Shown here piece after piece: positions 32,700 through 44,700 of a DNA stretch of 64,000 nucleotides. Position 1 is the stretch's first letter, and the number at the start of each line of letters is the position of its first letter. Position numbers and translations under genes: made by a program. The notes under the pieces are model-generated. The model was not told the DNA's origin. It saw nothing but the letters and a program-made list of their open reading frames with translations, and searched no databases. The DNA is from Gymnorhina tibicen (Eukaryota; Chordata; Aves; Passeriformes; Artamidae): positions 62,001 through 126,000 of the forward strand of contig VXAZ01000591.1 of assembly GCA_013399875.1 (NCBI GenBank). The letters run 5' to 3'.

Positions 32700-35658
32700 T
32701 TTGTGTTTTGATTTGTTGGAATGTGCAACACAAGAACCATTTGGTGTTTTATTTAAAGACACGTTGGTTACAAAGTCAACCCCCCAAACAGAAAAGTGGG
32801 ACTCCTTTGTAGGAATGGAGAGGGAATCTATGGGATTTTTATGCAGGGGATGGGGGAAAAAAAAAACCCTTTTCAGCCACATAACGGGAGGAGATGTCCT
32901 GGTTGTGCCAGACACGTGGCTCAGAGGGTTTTTCCCAGCAGCTGGGACATTTGTGATGATAACTGAAGCCTTGAAAGTTCTGTTCAGCATTTTTACGAGC
33001 AAAACACCACATTTGGAGAGTTCTGCCCACAGCCAGGCTCCTGTGAGGAAAGGGATTATGGAGCAGACGCATTTGGATGCTGATTTTTCAGTGAGTGTCA
33101 AGCCTGAATAAGCAAAGACTGACGAGGCAGAGCAGGTTTTATACTTCATATCCAAGATTAAGGCTGGCTTTTACGATGGAAGGTGGGTGGGATGTGTTTC
33201 TGAAGGGGAAGTTTTTCAGAAACCCTCGCAATGTTTGGGACGGAGCAGCAGAAATCTGGTGAAACTGGTGTGGTTAGTCCAGATTGTCTCAAAAAAGTGA
33301 GAATCTCTTTTCTTACCCAGCGTGTCGAGTTGTGGAGAGCTCCAGCTGTCACGCTTCGTGGTTTCCAAGTGTTCACTCAGGCAGCAGTTGCTTTCAATTC
33401 AACCAACAATACCTAATAAAGGGGTTTTTTTGGGGGTTCGTTGACAGCTGTATCTCAGTCAGTGCTCAGCTTAGCACTTTATTGGTGTTACTGGTGACAA
33501 TTCCCACTGTTGGAGCAGCAGTTGACATTTCAAGGAGTAATTTAATTTTTTTTTTTTAAGGTAAATGCAGCTTTGTCCAGCACCTTTAGCTCCTCCTGTG
33601 TTTTGTGGAGTGGCTGCAGTGATCTTTGCTGTTTATTCAATGTTCTGTTAATTAATTTATCCTTTTCCTGCTGAGATGTCAGTGGTCGCGTTAAACCCGA
33701 GGGGGTGCGTTTAGAAGCAGTTGGAATAGGGGATTATAAAACAGGGATTCTTTTTTTGTAGCTCACTAAAAAAAAACCCCACATGAAATAGGTAACACAA
33801 AAAGGTCTCCTGGGTTTGCAGGGAAGTCCAGGAGAGCTTTTTGTTGGGAGATCTTGGAGCGTTCACAGCGCTGCTCCTCCTGAAAGACGTTTCTGCCGCC
33901 GTTTGTTCTCTCTGGAGGCTCACCTTGTGTTTTCCTTCCCTTCCCGCTCTGATTTCTGCTCCTTATTTCTTAAAGAAGGGGATAAAACAGTCGGATCTGA
34001 CAAAAACCATGAGGGAGAGCAGGGAGAACGTAGGGAGGGGGATGGATGACCCCAAAAACCACTGAGTCAAGCAAGAAGGGGAGGAAATCTTTTAGACCTT
34101 GGGAAAGCACAGCCACGCCTCCATCTTCCCTGTCTCCTTCCAGGCCCAGAACCTCCAACCCGGAGCAAAATCACAAAAAATTCCCCCAGTTTGGTGAAGA
34201 GGAACATTCCAGGTCCTCCTCGCTCGCCAGAGGCTCGTGCCAAGGGTTTCCTGTCCCGGGCAGCTTTCCGAGCCCGGGAGGTACTCGTGGCGCAAAGCAG
34301 GAGAGTTTCACGTGGATGGGATTCTGCTGCTCTATTCACAATTAAATTGGGATTATGTTCTTTCACCCCACCCTGCTTTCCCCACCCTGCCCTTCCGAGC
34401 CTTTGAAGAAAGGCCAGATGGCTGCGAAGGCTCACGGCTCTCCTGGTTCTGGAGCGGTTCCAGGGATCAGGGATCGCTGCCAGCTCGGAGAAATTTATCA
34501 AACAGGGACAGGAGATGATCACAACAACAAAATCGCTGCTTCTCGTGGAGAGGCCACTCATTTCCTGAAGTTTTTTATTCAGAACGGCCGTGAAAAGGGA
34601 GAAAGAGCCTGGTTTGGGCCCAGCTCTACACCAAATTTACACCTAGGTGTAAATCCAGCCCCGACTGGATTAAAGTCCATGTTGGTTTAGCAATATGTGA
34701 TCATCACCTGGATGCTTTTCCTTCTGTCCTGCAGGAAACTCCTGTGGCTCTTCATTATCCATGGACAATTCCCTTTTCCTTCCCTGTCAGCACTGGCTGG
34801 AGAAATCCCGGCTGTTTCTGTTCTTTGGGAATGGACATAATCCCACTAAATGATATATTAGACTTTGAAATGGGGTCTGGTGCTTAAGGTTTGACTTTGT
34901 TTTGTTTTTTTCAACAAATCCGCTTCCTTTGAGGTTGTCAAGTGCTAAATTCCACATGTGTCTCTAAAAACACAACATTCCTGGCTGCCAGCAAATAACC
35001 TCCCAGTCTGTCGTGGATGAAACGTGTTTGGGGTGAGCGGTTATTCCTGAATATTGGAAAAATGGGAAGGCTGGTGAGTTCCCTGGGATGGGAGATGTCT
35101 GCAAGTGGGAAATGGGGCCCTTCCAGGCCTTAGCCTGGTAAGGAATGAATGTTTTTCCCTTGCTCGATGTCGCCCTTTTGGAGAGCACTTCCATCTTATT
35201 GGGAATAACTCTGATGATTTAAATTCCCCTTTTTCCTTTGGAATAGTTTCTGTGGAGGTTTGTGCAGCAGTTAACGAATTTTCTTGTCTCTGGTTATTGA
35301 TTACTCGGATTATTTTGGTGAATCTGCCCTCGGCTCAGCTGGCCCAGCCCTCTCCATGCCTTATCTCCTTGTCTCTGCCTCAGTTCTCTGCCTCTTTTCT
35401 GTCCCCAAATTTGGCTTTATTCTTAAGGCCCCGAGGTGTAAAACCCTGCCTGAGGTAACTTTTTGACCCCGTTTTTGATAACAGCAGCAGCCCTTGGCAG
35501 ATGGAGAACTTTATCTTTCCCCAGCACTTTGCGGTGTTTGTGCAGTGGCTGATAAGAGCTGGAGGAATTCTGCCCCTGCTCCGGCATCTCCTCACTCTGT
35601 TCCAGGCAAAATTGGTATTTTTATGCTTAGATAGCTGCAAAAAAGCAAAATATACATG
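32700..35658. other. Unannotated stretch with no recognisable gene
   Basis: Mixed-composition unique sequence. Open frames of up to 164 codons occur on both strands but none shows domain-like motifs or splice context. Confidence 0.35.
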
Positions 35659-35839
35659 AATTTTTAAAATTCTAGGTTCGTACTTTGTCCTGTGAGGAAA
35701 AGGAGAGTTTTTTATTCTTTTCTTGGCCAATGAGCTTCTTTTTTTGTTAATTTTTGAAATTCTAGGTTTGTACTTCGTCCTGTGAGGAAAAGGAGAATTT
35801 TTTATTATTTTCTTGGCCAATGAGTTTCTTTTTTTACCT
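35659..35839. repeat. Two-copy 90-bp tandem duplication
   Basis: AATTCTAGGTTCGTACTT and AATTCTAGGTTTGTACTT head two units exactly 90 bases apart. Both carry CCTGTGAGGAAAAGGAGA and TTTTCTTGGCCAATGAG, with only a few differences. Confidence 0.92.
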
Positions 35840-36154
35840 CAAAACCCTTTCTGCCAGAGTTATTTATTGTGGTGGTGCGGCTGGCTGTGGTTTGAGTTCT
35901 TTGGAATAGGCTAAAGAATATTTTAATGGGATTTTTGCTTTCAGGACTGTTCTAAACCCACTAGATGAGCTAGAGACCCCAAACAGACTCATCCTATAGA
36001 TTCTATTATTCATCCTGCTGTAGGATTTTGTAGGGAAGACCGAGGGCTGGATGTGGAGTTGGGGCTTTGCTTGCTGTGTTTTCGTGGTTGAATTTTGTAA
36101 ATTGAATTTTCTCTTCTGCATAAAATCTGCAGAAATTTTTTTTATTTGCCTGGC

Positions 36155-36252
36155 AGTGTCCAAGGCCAGGTTGGACGGGGCTTGGAGCACCCTGGGACAG
36201 TGGAATGGGATGAGCTTTAAGGTCCATCCCAACCCGAATTCCACGATTTACA
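36155..36252 (+). mobile_element. CR1 LINE 3' terminal fragment
   Basis: TGTCCAAGGCCAGGTTGGAC, GGGGCTTGGAGCACCCTGGG and CCATCCCAACCCGAATTCC are the sense CR1 terminus. The usual CCATGGCAGGG block has been lost. Confidence 0.85.
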
Positions 36253-36917
36253 GGGCAAGCCTAGAGGAGGAAACTCCCGGTTCTGTCCCGAGCCTGTGGG
36301 TTGGGATCCAAGCTCACCCTGTCCAGCCCTCCTAAGGACATCCTTGGAATTACTGCCTTTCCAGCCTGCAATCCACCCTTCGAGGCCATAATAAGGAACT
36401 CAGATGAAAGGTCAGGCTCACACCCACCATTCCTGGCCTGGAATTGGAGGATGGGCTGGGGCCCTGCTGAATTCCGAGCTCTGGAATATCCAAGGGGTTT
36501 TTCACAGTGGCCTGGCAGTGCAGGAAGTGACATGTGGATAAAAACTGGGAATTGGGATCGTGCTCCTGGCCTCTTCTTGCACCCTTTTGGAGCAGCAGAT
36601 CGGGCTGGATCCCTCCCTGCAGCTGGGAGGATTTGGGGGTCACTCGGCATTTAACACATCCTGAATAATTCGGGGTTTGTTGTTGTATTTAACCTCTCAC
36701 CTTGTTTTGCATTAAAAACTTCCTCATCCTTTATCTCCTCGGGATAAATACCTCCCTTCTTCCATTAAATTAAAGCAGCCGAGGATTTTGGGAGACGGTT
36801 TTGGAAAGGCAGTGATTCCAAGGATGTCGTTAGGAAAACACAGCAGGGCGAGTTCGGAGCTCAACCCTCACGGGCTTGGGACAGAACCAGGAATTTCCTC
36901 CTCCGGGCTTGTCATAC

Positions 36918-36990
36918 AAATCATGGGATTCAAGTTGGGAGGGCCCTTAAAGCTCATCCAGCCCCATCCCACCCCTGCCGTGGGGAGATG
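36918..36990 (-). mobile_element. CR1 LINE 3' terminal fragment
   Basis: AATCATGGGATTCAAGTTGG, then GAGGGCCCTTAAAGCTCATC and CCCACCCCTGCCGTGGG, are a degraded antisense CR1 end. Confidence 0.75.
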
Positions 36991-36994
36991 ATGG

Positions 36995-38600
36995 GTGCGG
37001 ATGAGAGACAGGGCAGGGGGAGTGAATATCTTCATGATAAAGGAATAATATTTTAAAATAATATAACAATAAAATAGAAAACAATAAAATAACCTTTTAA
37101 AAGCTGGAATTCAGTTCCCTCAGAGGCAGAGGAAGGGACTGGATGCCCAATTTTCCGAGCTGCTCCCTTCAGCTGCCGCGTCCACTTCTCCGTAGGCGTT
37201 GCAATATTTCTTTGGGAATGTTGAAGACGTCCCCGAAAGCACTGAGGGGGGTTTTGCTGGAGCAGCATCCCTTTCTCCTGGTGATTAAACAGCACCTGAA
37301 CTGCTCAGGAATGTTGAATCTGGTTTTATTCCCTTTTCAGTCCCCAAAGCCCGTTCCTGGTGGATAAGTGAGAGCCCAGGACTGCAGCATAAAGTTCTCT
37401 TATTTCAAAAGGTTGCTGAAGCTCTTTTTTTTCCCCCCCCTGCAATAAAGTTTATTGCTTCCTCTGTCTTTCCCTGGCATTGTGGAAGGGGGAGCTTTCC
37501 GCTGGCTGGGGAATTTTGTTCTGTAGAATCCTTGAGGCTTGAAAAAAGCCTAAAAAAAAAAAGCCTTAAAGCTCTAAAAAGTGCTTCAAATCTGCTCTAA
37601 AATTCAGCTCGCTTTGGATATTCTCCACTAATTAATTTGTCCTGACCCTCGTGTCCCGAGTTTTATTTCGTTGTCCCATGGATCCAGCCCATCCTGCCTT
37701 TTCTCTTCCCTGTTTTCCCTCCTCTGTCACCCCACGGTGCTCACCTCTAATTTTCGGTGCAGGAACAATCCCGGAGCGTTCAAGGATGTTCTTTTTGGGC
37801 CTTTCCGTGTTTGGGGGATTTCATCCAGCAGCTCCCAACTCAAAATTTTGCTCCATTTGGGATTGAAGATTTTGAATTTGGAAATGTTTCAGGCCTCGTT
37901 TTGTTTTGTTTATGTGCAGCTGTAAATCCTGGAAGGAGAGAACTGGTTTTATGTTGGTGTTAAATCCTGGATAATCCATTTACCGCCCGAGAGGGAATAA
38001 GGAATGAGCTCTGAGTTGCTCTTGAAACTCTTGATTTTTCATATTCCCAGGAAATGTTCGGAGGAATTGTTTGGCCTCCCCGAGAGACCAAATCCTGGAG
38101 GACTGATTCCCAAGTGGCAATTTCTGAAAGTCACTTAAGCCCTCACAAAATTGTATTTCTGACCTGGGGATAATGGGTGTAATTAATGAAAATGAATAGA
38201 GTTAACAGCAGGAAATTTAATACGTTGTTAATAATAATGAAAATTTAATTTTCCCCTCAGTTTAGGTATAAAACCTGATTAGTTTGGAGTACAGGGCTTA
38301 TAAATCAACATTTGTGGATGTGTTTCTCCCCCCTTGTGCACTGCTTTCCCCTCGATTTGAGGATTCATAGGAACAAAAAAACGTGGAGAAGACAAGAAAG
38401 ATGAAAAGCTTCAACTTTATGGAAAAGTTTTAAATTCTTCAGCTTAGGAAAAGAAGCAGGGATGTGGGAGAGGGCAGTGGGACCACGGGAAGGGCGGAGG
38501 GAGGAGGGTCCTTGTGCAGGGGCCATAAATGCCAGAGGTTCCAAACAAAGGGCAGGAAGCACTTTGGGAAAAGGGAAGTGTTTGGACTTCGCCATTTACT
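36995..38600. other. Unannotated AT-leaning stretch
   Basis: No recognisable exon or repeat array. Several A/T homopolymers are present. Confidence 0.3.
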
Positions 38601-38605
38601 GCAGA

Positions 38606-39066
38606 ATGTTGGGATTTGGGGATCTTGGCATTCCCAGGGTCCGGTGGTGTGGCTCTGGGCATGTTGGCATTCCCGGCATCCGGTGGTGTGGCTGTGGGAA
38701 TGTTGGGATTCCAGGGATCTGGTGGTGTGGCTTTGGGAATGTTGGGATTCCCAGGATCCGGTGGTGTGGCTGTGGGAATGTTGGGATTGCGGGGATCCAG
38801 TGGTGTGGCTGTGGGGATGCTGAGATTCCCGGGATCCAGTGGTGTGGCTCTGGGGATGCTGGGATTCCCAGGATCTGGTGGTGTGGCTCTGGGCATGTTG
38901 GGATTCCCGGGATCCGGTGGTGTGGCTGTGGGAANTGGTGTGGCTCTGGGGATGCTGGGATTCCCGGGATCCGGTGGTGTGGCTGTGGGGATGCTGGGAT
39001 TCCCAGGATCCGGTGGTGTGGCTCTGGGGATATTGGGATTCCCAGGATCCAGTGGTGTGGCTCTGG
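38606..39066. repeat. 39-bp minisatellite, about a dozen units
   Basis: Units with TGTTGGGATTCC(C/A)AGG followed by GGTGGTGTGGCT recur every 39 bases (for example at 38701 and 38740). Because 39 is divisible by three, frames stay open on both strands: a Gly/Val-rich 13-residue repeat on + and a Pro-rich 13-residue repeat on -. I interpret this as non-coding, since no flanking coding context or splice sites accompany it. A single N at 38935 breaks one unit. Confidence 0.93.
38935..38935. other. Single-base assembly gap (N) in minisatellite
   Basis: The N cuts a 39-base unit and the following sequence resumes out of register, so the true copy number is unknown. Confidence 0.9.
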
Positions 39067-39604
39067 AAGGTTCAAACCCCATCAGGAATAACCCCTGGCA
39101 GCTCAATTAACCAAGCCAGGTAATTAAACACCAAGAGCTGCACGTTTTCTGTATCCCAGGAATTGCGGATCGTTGGGAAGAGGAGGAGTATCCACGGGAG
39201 GAATTAGCACTGTAATCAGCTATTTTTCCATGGAATCGCTCATTCCTGGGCACTTCTGGGGAAAAAAAAGAGCTCCTAACGCAGGGCAGAGCCACCTCCC
39301 CGGCAAACACCACTTCCACCTTCCCAGGGAAGAATCCTGATAGGAAAAACCTTTGGAAAATGTATTTTCTAACAGGAGAAAATCCGGTGAAAAATCCCCT
39401 CTCATCCATTCGGGGCGAGCAGTGACGGACAGGTTGAGATATTTGGGTGTTGTCAGGTTTTTGGTTAATAAAATCCACCCAAATCCTTCGTCCTCCAAAA
39501 GGGAATGACCTGAATTTCATGGATTTTATGGTTTTTTTTCCCTTTTCCAGTGATATTTGCAAGTGCCGAGGGAAATCTCGGTAGCCTGGTGAACATAGAC
39601 CTGA

Positions 39605-40240
39605 AAAGATAATAACAATAATAATAATAATAATAATAATAATAATTTTCAAGGCCGAGTATAATTTTTGTTATGGGACTGCAGCGTTTTTAGGTGCGGC
39701 ATAAAAAAAAAAGGAATCCTAAAAATAAACGGCAAAATAATAAAAAGAAACCAGCAGAATAATAATAAAAACAACAAAATAGTAACAGAATAGTAATAGT
39801 AATAAATAGGAAATATTTTAAATATAAATGATCAAAAAATAGAAAATAATAGAAAATAATATATAATATAATTTTATTATATAAAATTACATATTTATTT
39901 TGCTTACATAATTTATATTATATNNNNNNNNNNNNNNNNNNNNNNNNNNNNNNNNNNNNNNNNNNNNNNNNNNGGTTTATATATTTCTAGATTTTTCTTA
40001 CATAATTTAATAATATATAATTTATATTCTATATCATTTAAAATAACAGAAATATAAAAATAATATAAAAGAATACATATTACATTTTTATTATATAATA
40101 GTATATATTTCTACAGATGTCTATATATTCTTACATAATTTAGTAACATTATATAATTTATATTATATATGATATAGAATAATATCAAGATACAAAATAA
40201 TAAGCAGAATAATAATAATTTAAAAATGTGCTGTCTCTAA
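39605..40240. repeat. Very AT-rich region with (AAT)n and a 50-N gap
   Basis: An AAT trinucleotide run at about 39608-39643 is followed by hundreds of bases of mostly A and T with ATATAATTTATATTATAT-like motifs. The composition probably defeated the assembly. Confidence 0.9.
39924..39973. other. 50-base assembly gap
   Basis: Exactly fifty Ns in an AT-rich stretch. The round number suggests a placeholder of unknown true size. Confidence 0.98.
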
Positions 40241-41086
40241 TTGTTCCAATTAAACCTCGCAATGTAAAAAGTGAATCAATCTCCCCGCCCGGAGGAATTC
40301 TTATTGGTAATTAATAAGACTTAATTAAGGATCTGGCAGTGCCTTTTGGGCAGATAAATGCCCAACGAGACTTCATTTATTGCTCTTTTAATGGAGTGAA
40401 AAACCTTTTTAATTCCGGTTATAAATTCCTTCCCGTGGTTTTCTCTTCTCATCCCATTGCCGCGGCTGAAAGGAATAACCTGGCAGAGGTTGTGGAGCGC
40501 TGAGGAATTCCAGCCAGGAATATCCAGGAGCTGAAGATGAAGGAGAAATAAAGATGATTTCAGTGGGAGAAGCCGTAGGGTGCTGGGAAAATGGGATGGG
40601 AGAGCCGGGATGGTCCCGAGCAGGAAAATTGGGTCCCTTGAGTTATAAAACTCTCACTTAAACTCCTCTAAAAAGTGGGAAAATTCAACTTCCTCAGAAG
40701 AGGAGAGAGAGAAGGAACTGGAGAAGGAACAGCTGGGAAATGGGAATGTGTGTGTGGGAATGGGAATGTGTGTCAGGAAATGGGAATGTGTGTGGAGGGA
40801 AAAGGGAATGTGTGGGAATGGGCATGTGTGGGTGGGGAATGGGAATGTGTGTATGGGAATGGGAATGTGTGTCAGGAAATGGGAATGTGTGTGCAGGAAA
40901 TGGGAATGTGTGGGTGGGAATGGGAATGTGTGGGTGGGAATGGGAATGTGTGTATGGGAATGGGAATGTGTGTCAGGAAATGGGAATGTGGGAATGGGAA
41001 TGTGTGTGTCAGGAAATGGGAATGTGTGTGCAGGGAATGGGAATGTGTGGGTGGGAATGGGAATGTGTGGGTGGGAATGGGAATGT

Positions 41087-41087
41087 N
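41087..41087. other. Single-base assembly gap (N)
   Basis: Followed by a copy of the unique left edge of the array (GGAACAGCTGGGAAATG), which points to an unmerged contig overlap. Confidence 0.9.
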
Positions 41088-41216
41088 AAAGGAACAGCTG
41101 GGAAATGAGAATGTGTGGGAATGGGAATGGGAATGTGTGTGTCAGGAAATGGGAATGTGTGTGGAGGGAAAAGGGAATGTGTGGGAATGGGCATGTGTGG
41201 GTGGGGAATGGGAATG

Positions 41217-41217
41217 N
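41217..41217. other. Single-base assembly gap (N)
   Basis: Inside the same minisatellite. The sequence on both sides is array sequence, so the true length is unresolved. Confidence 0.9.
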
Positions 41218-41737
41218 TGTGTGTGGGAATGGGAATGCGTGTCAGGAAATGGGAATGTGGGAATGGGAATGTGTGTGTCAGGAAATGGGAATGTGTGTGC
41301 AGGGAATGGGAATGTGTGGGAATGGGAATGTGTGGGAAATGGGAATGGGAATGTGTGTGTGGGAATGGGAATGTGTGTGTGGGAATGGGAATGTGTGTCA
41401 GGAGAAGGGGAATCCCTGGAATAACGAGCAGGTCTCAGGGCTGGATTTGTTCCTTCAGTTGGTTTTTACCTGTTTCCTTCCAATATTCCAAGCTGAGGAT
41501 GACACTTTTCCTAAAAACGTTAGGGAAAAATGCTAGGAATTGCTGTTTGTCCTGGAAAATTATGAAAAACCCCTCAAAATTATGGATGGATTTTGTTTTT
41601 GTCTGAATCCTGGGAGTGTTTCCTTGGCCACTATAATATTAAATATTCTTAATATTTAATAGTAAATAAATAATTAATATTAATTAAATATTAACATTAA
41701 ATACTCAACTTTTAGCAAATGAAATCAAGTGGAAAAT

Positions 41738-41785
41738 CATGGAATTACAGAACAGCCTGAGGGGGAAGTGACCTTAAAATGTGAT
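41738..41785 (-). mobile_element. Possible CR1 LINE terminal remnant
   Basis: AATCATGGAATTACAGAACA followed by GTGACCTTAAAATG resembles the reverse complement of a CR1 3' end, but the core blocks are missing. Confidence 0.45.
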
Positions 41786-41799
41786 TTTTTTTTTCCCAG

Positions 41800-44700
41800 C
41801 TCCTGGAAGAAGTGATGCGATTCCAATCCTGGAGCGTGGATATTTACGGAGAGAAACTGTCCAAAAATGAATTTTTTTCCCCTAAAATAATTTCAATTAA
41901 ATAACATTATATTTATTTATTAACGATTAACACCAATTTTTATCCGTGGCCTTGGGAACGCTGCGCTTCTGCTCCCAAAATTTGAGCCTTGGAGGAGGAA
42001 AACAGGGCAGCGTTTGGGGTTTGGAGCTGAGTGTGTGATGGAAAAATGGGATATAAATGTCAGCACAGCCTCTGCGGCCCCATGCGAGGAGTTTTTATTG
42101 TCCCTCCCTCTGGAATGAGGGCAGATCCCTCTCCCTGTGCCAGCCCCAGAGGGAGCCAGGAAAAGCTGAACCCCGCTCTCTGCTGCTTCCAGCCCTTGGG
42201 ATTAGGGGGTTGGAATGAAACGGGAATTAGGGTGGTGGGAATTCAGTGCCCCCTCACCCTCCCGGGCTTGGATGGGGCAGCACTTCCCTGATTTTTAAAG
42301 GATTTCAAACCCAGCCCGGGAGCCTTTTTGTGTTCCGAGCTGCGCGAGGAACCCGGATTTTGTTCCATTCCGAGTTGGTTTTCCTTCTCCCATCCCCTTT
42401 TCATCCTCAGCTTTCGCAGAGTTCAGGTGCCTCGGGAGGGACCTTCCGAGGAAATCCTGGATTGCTCCAAAATAAACCTTGCTTGGCTTTATTCTGTCAG
42501 CTCTAGGAAGCTTTTCCCAAAAAGCCACCACCAGAATCCCTCCCAGCAGCGGGGGCTGAGCATCGGCCGGCAAACACCGGAGGGAAAAGCGCAGCCAGGG
42601 AGAAGTTCTCTTGCCTTGGGGAAGGGCATTTTCCTCAGCTCTTCTCCGCGAGGGAAACGTCCCTCTGGAATTTAGGAAGCTGCTTTTGAGGTATCCGTGG
42701 CCGGATTTGAGATTCCAACGAGAAAACTGGGTGGGGGAAAAAGCACAATTTGGGCTCACCTCCTGCCAGGCCCTTTGAGACTCTTCCTCAGCTCAGGCAG
42801 AGCATCGGGAAATTCCTCAAAATCGGGAATTCCTCAAGCACGGGCTCAGTTTTCAGTGGAATTTCAGAGAAATGTGGACGGGGAGGGTTTTGTGCACGGG
42901 ACATTTTTCAGAGGTGCGATCAGCGGCGCCCTCATTAATTTTCTGCTCAGGACCGGTTCTGTCACACCGCCGCCGGTGCTCGGGGGGAGGTGTGGGCTGG
43001 ATCCACAGGGAAGGAGCTTCCAAGGATGTTTGGATGTCAGTTGGGGAGTTATTCCTGTAGGAAATGCTGTGTTGGCTCGACAGCAGTCAGGATTTCACTC
43101 CTTCCCTGCGTCCATCGCGTTTGTGATGCTGAGGAGTCCTTTTAATTAACAGAAACATCGTTTAAATAATGAAGAAATAACCTGAAGTTACCCCCTTTTA
43201 AAATATATATATATAAATAAATATGTATATGATCTGCTTTTAAAGTTCCATTTTCAGTCAGGACTTTGAATTCAGCCACATTTATTCCTTAAAAAATGGG
43301 AATTGCCAGAGCTTGGAACTCCTTGAGGAGCTCCAGGACAAAAATTCCCTCTCTGGGGGTTCAGTATTTTAGACCCCACAGGTCACAGCTGAGTTTTAAA
43401 TCCATTTATTCGGCAGCAGCTCCCTGGATGAGGCGTGGGAGCACTGAGAATTGCTGGTGTCCCTCTGGGAGCGCTCGCAGCCGTTCCTGGAGCATTCCAG
43501 GAGATGGTGTTGTTTGGGATTTCAAGGATTTCCTTGGAGCAAGGAGCTGGTGCAAACGTGAGGCAGAGATTGCATCAGACAAGGAGCAGTGGGAGAGATT
43601 TCACACCTTCAAACCTGCCAGGAGTGGCTCCGTGTAGGGTTTTCCTGCAATTCCAGTGCAATTCCTGCCCTGAACTGGTGGCAGAAGGACTTTTGGGGTG
43701 GGCTTGGAGTGTTTCAGTGAATTAGAGGCTTGGGTAGTCCATGATTCTTGACTTTTTCCTTACTTTTGGGAAAATGATGGTGAAAGAGCTGCTCTGGTGT
43801 TGCGCTGTTGTAGGAAACCCGTGGGTTTGGTGAGGAGTTCTGCTCCAGGGAGGTAAAGGACTTTTTGTTCGGCCAAGGAAACACCAGCCAAATGTGATTT
43901 CCCTCTTCTCCCTCTCCTTTCAGCACCAGATGTGGGTTTGCGTCGGCACAGACACATCCCAAACCCTTCATAGCTCGGGAAATCTTCTGACTAAAACGAG
44001 GAAAGGACAGGGAACTGTTTTTTTTTTTTTTTTCATCCATTATTCCTCCTAAGCAGCTGGAAAAGCCCCCCGAGGTCACGAGGTGACAGCCACAAGTGAA
44101 GAAGGGGGGGGGCAACGTCGGTGAACTCGCTTCAGACATCAGAATCGGGTTCAAAAAGCAGCTTTTCAGGTTTAGGAGCTCAGCTCCTGTCCCTTAAATC
44201 CGAACTGCAGCTGAGTGTGAGGCTCGTGAGGAATCAGAACCTTTGGATTTCCCCGATCCCAGGAGAGGCCGCTCCAGGCTCCAGCAGATTTTGGCGGATT
44301 TAGGGTTCGAAGCGGATCTGCCTGCCAAACACTGCCAGCAAATCCTTTCCTGTGTGGGTCTGGATCTTGAAATTGGATTTGGAAGGGAGCATAATATTTC
44401 TCGGACAAGGGGAAATCATGTAGGTTCTTGTTGGTGTTGTCTGGCACGAGGAGTGGAATTCCGTGGCATCTGTGCCTGTGTGCACTGGGCAGCATTAAAA
44501 ATAGGATTTCACTCGGAAAGTCAGGCAGTAAAACCCAGGGATTATTTCTGAGGTTGAATTTCACTGCCTGAAAACTTCCATTTTCCATTTAATAATAATT
44601 AATGTCTAGAAATACACTGAATTTTCGTGATTTTGTTGGAGCGGTGTTGTTTCGTCCCACCTTCTTCCTGTTGGAAAATAGGTCTGGGGTGTGCAGGGAT

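Larger units (their letters stand above)
40738..41405. repeat. GGGAATGTGTG-type minisatellite
   Basis: Short units built from GGGAATGGGAATGTGTGTG with CAGGAAAT or GGTGGGAAT variants run for about 670 bases. Single Ns at 41087 and 41217 interrupt. After the first N, GGAACAGCTGGGAAATG recurs from the array's 5' edge near 40726, so part of the array is probably represented twice. Confidence 0.93.

Noticed and set aside
38444..39110. Collagen-like or proline-rich repeat protein
   Set aside because: The 39-bp minisatellite produces it on both strands at once. No signal peptide, splice sites or non-repeat coding flank.
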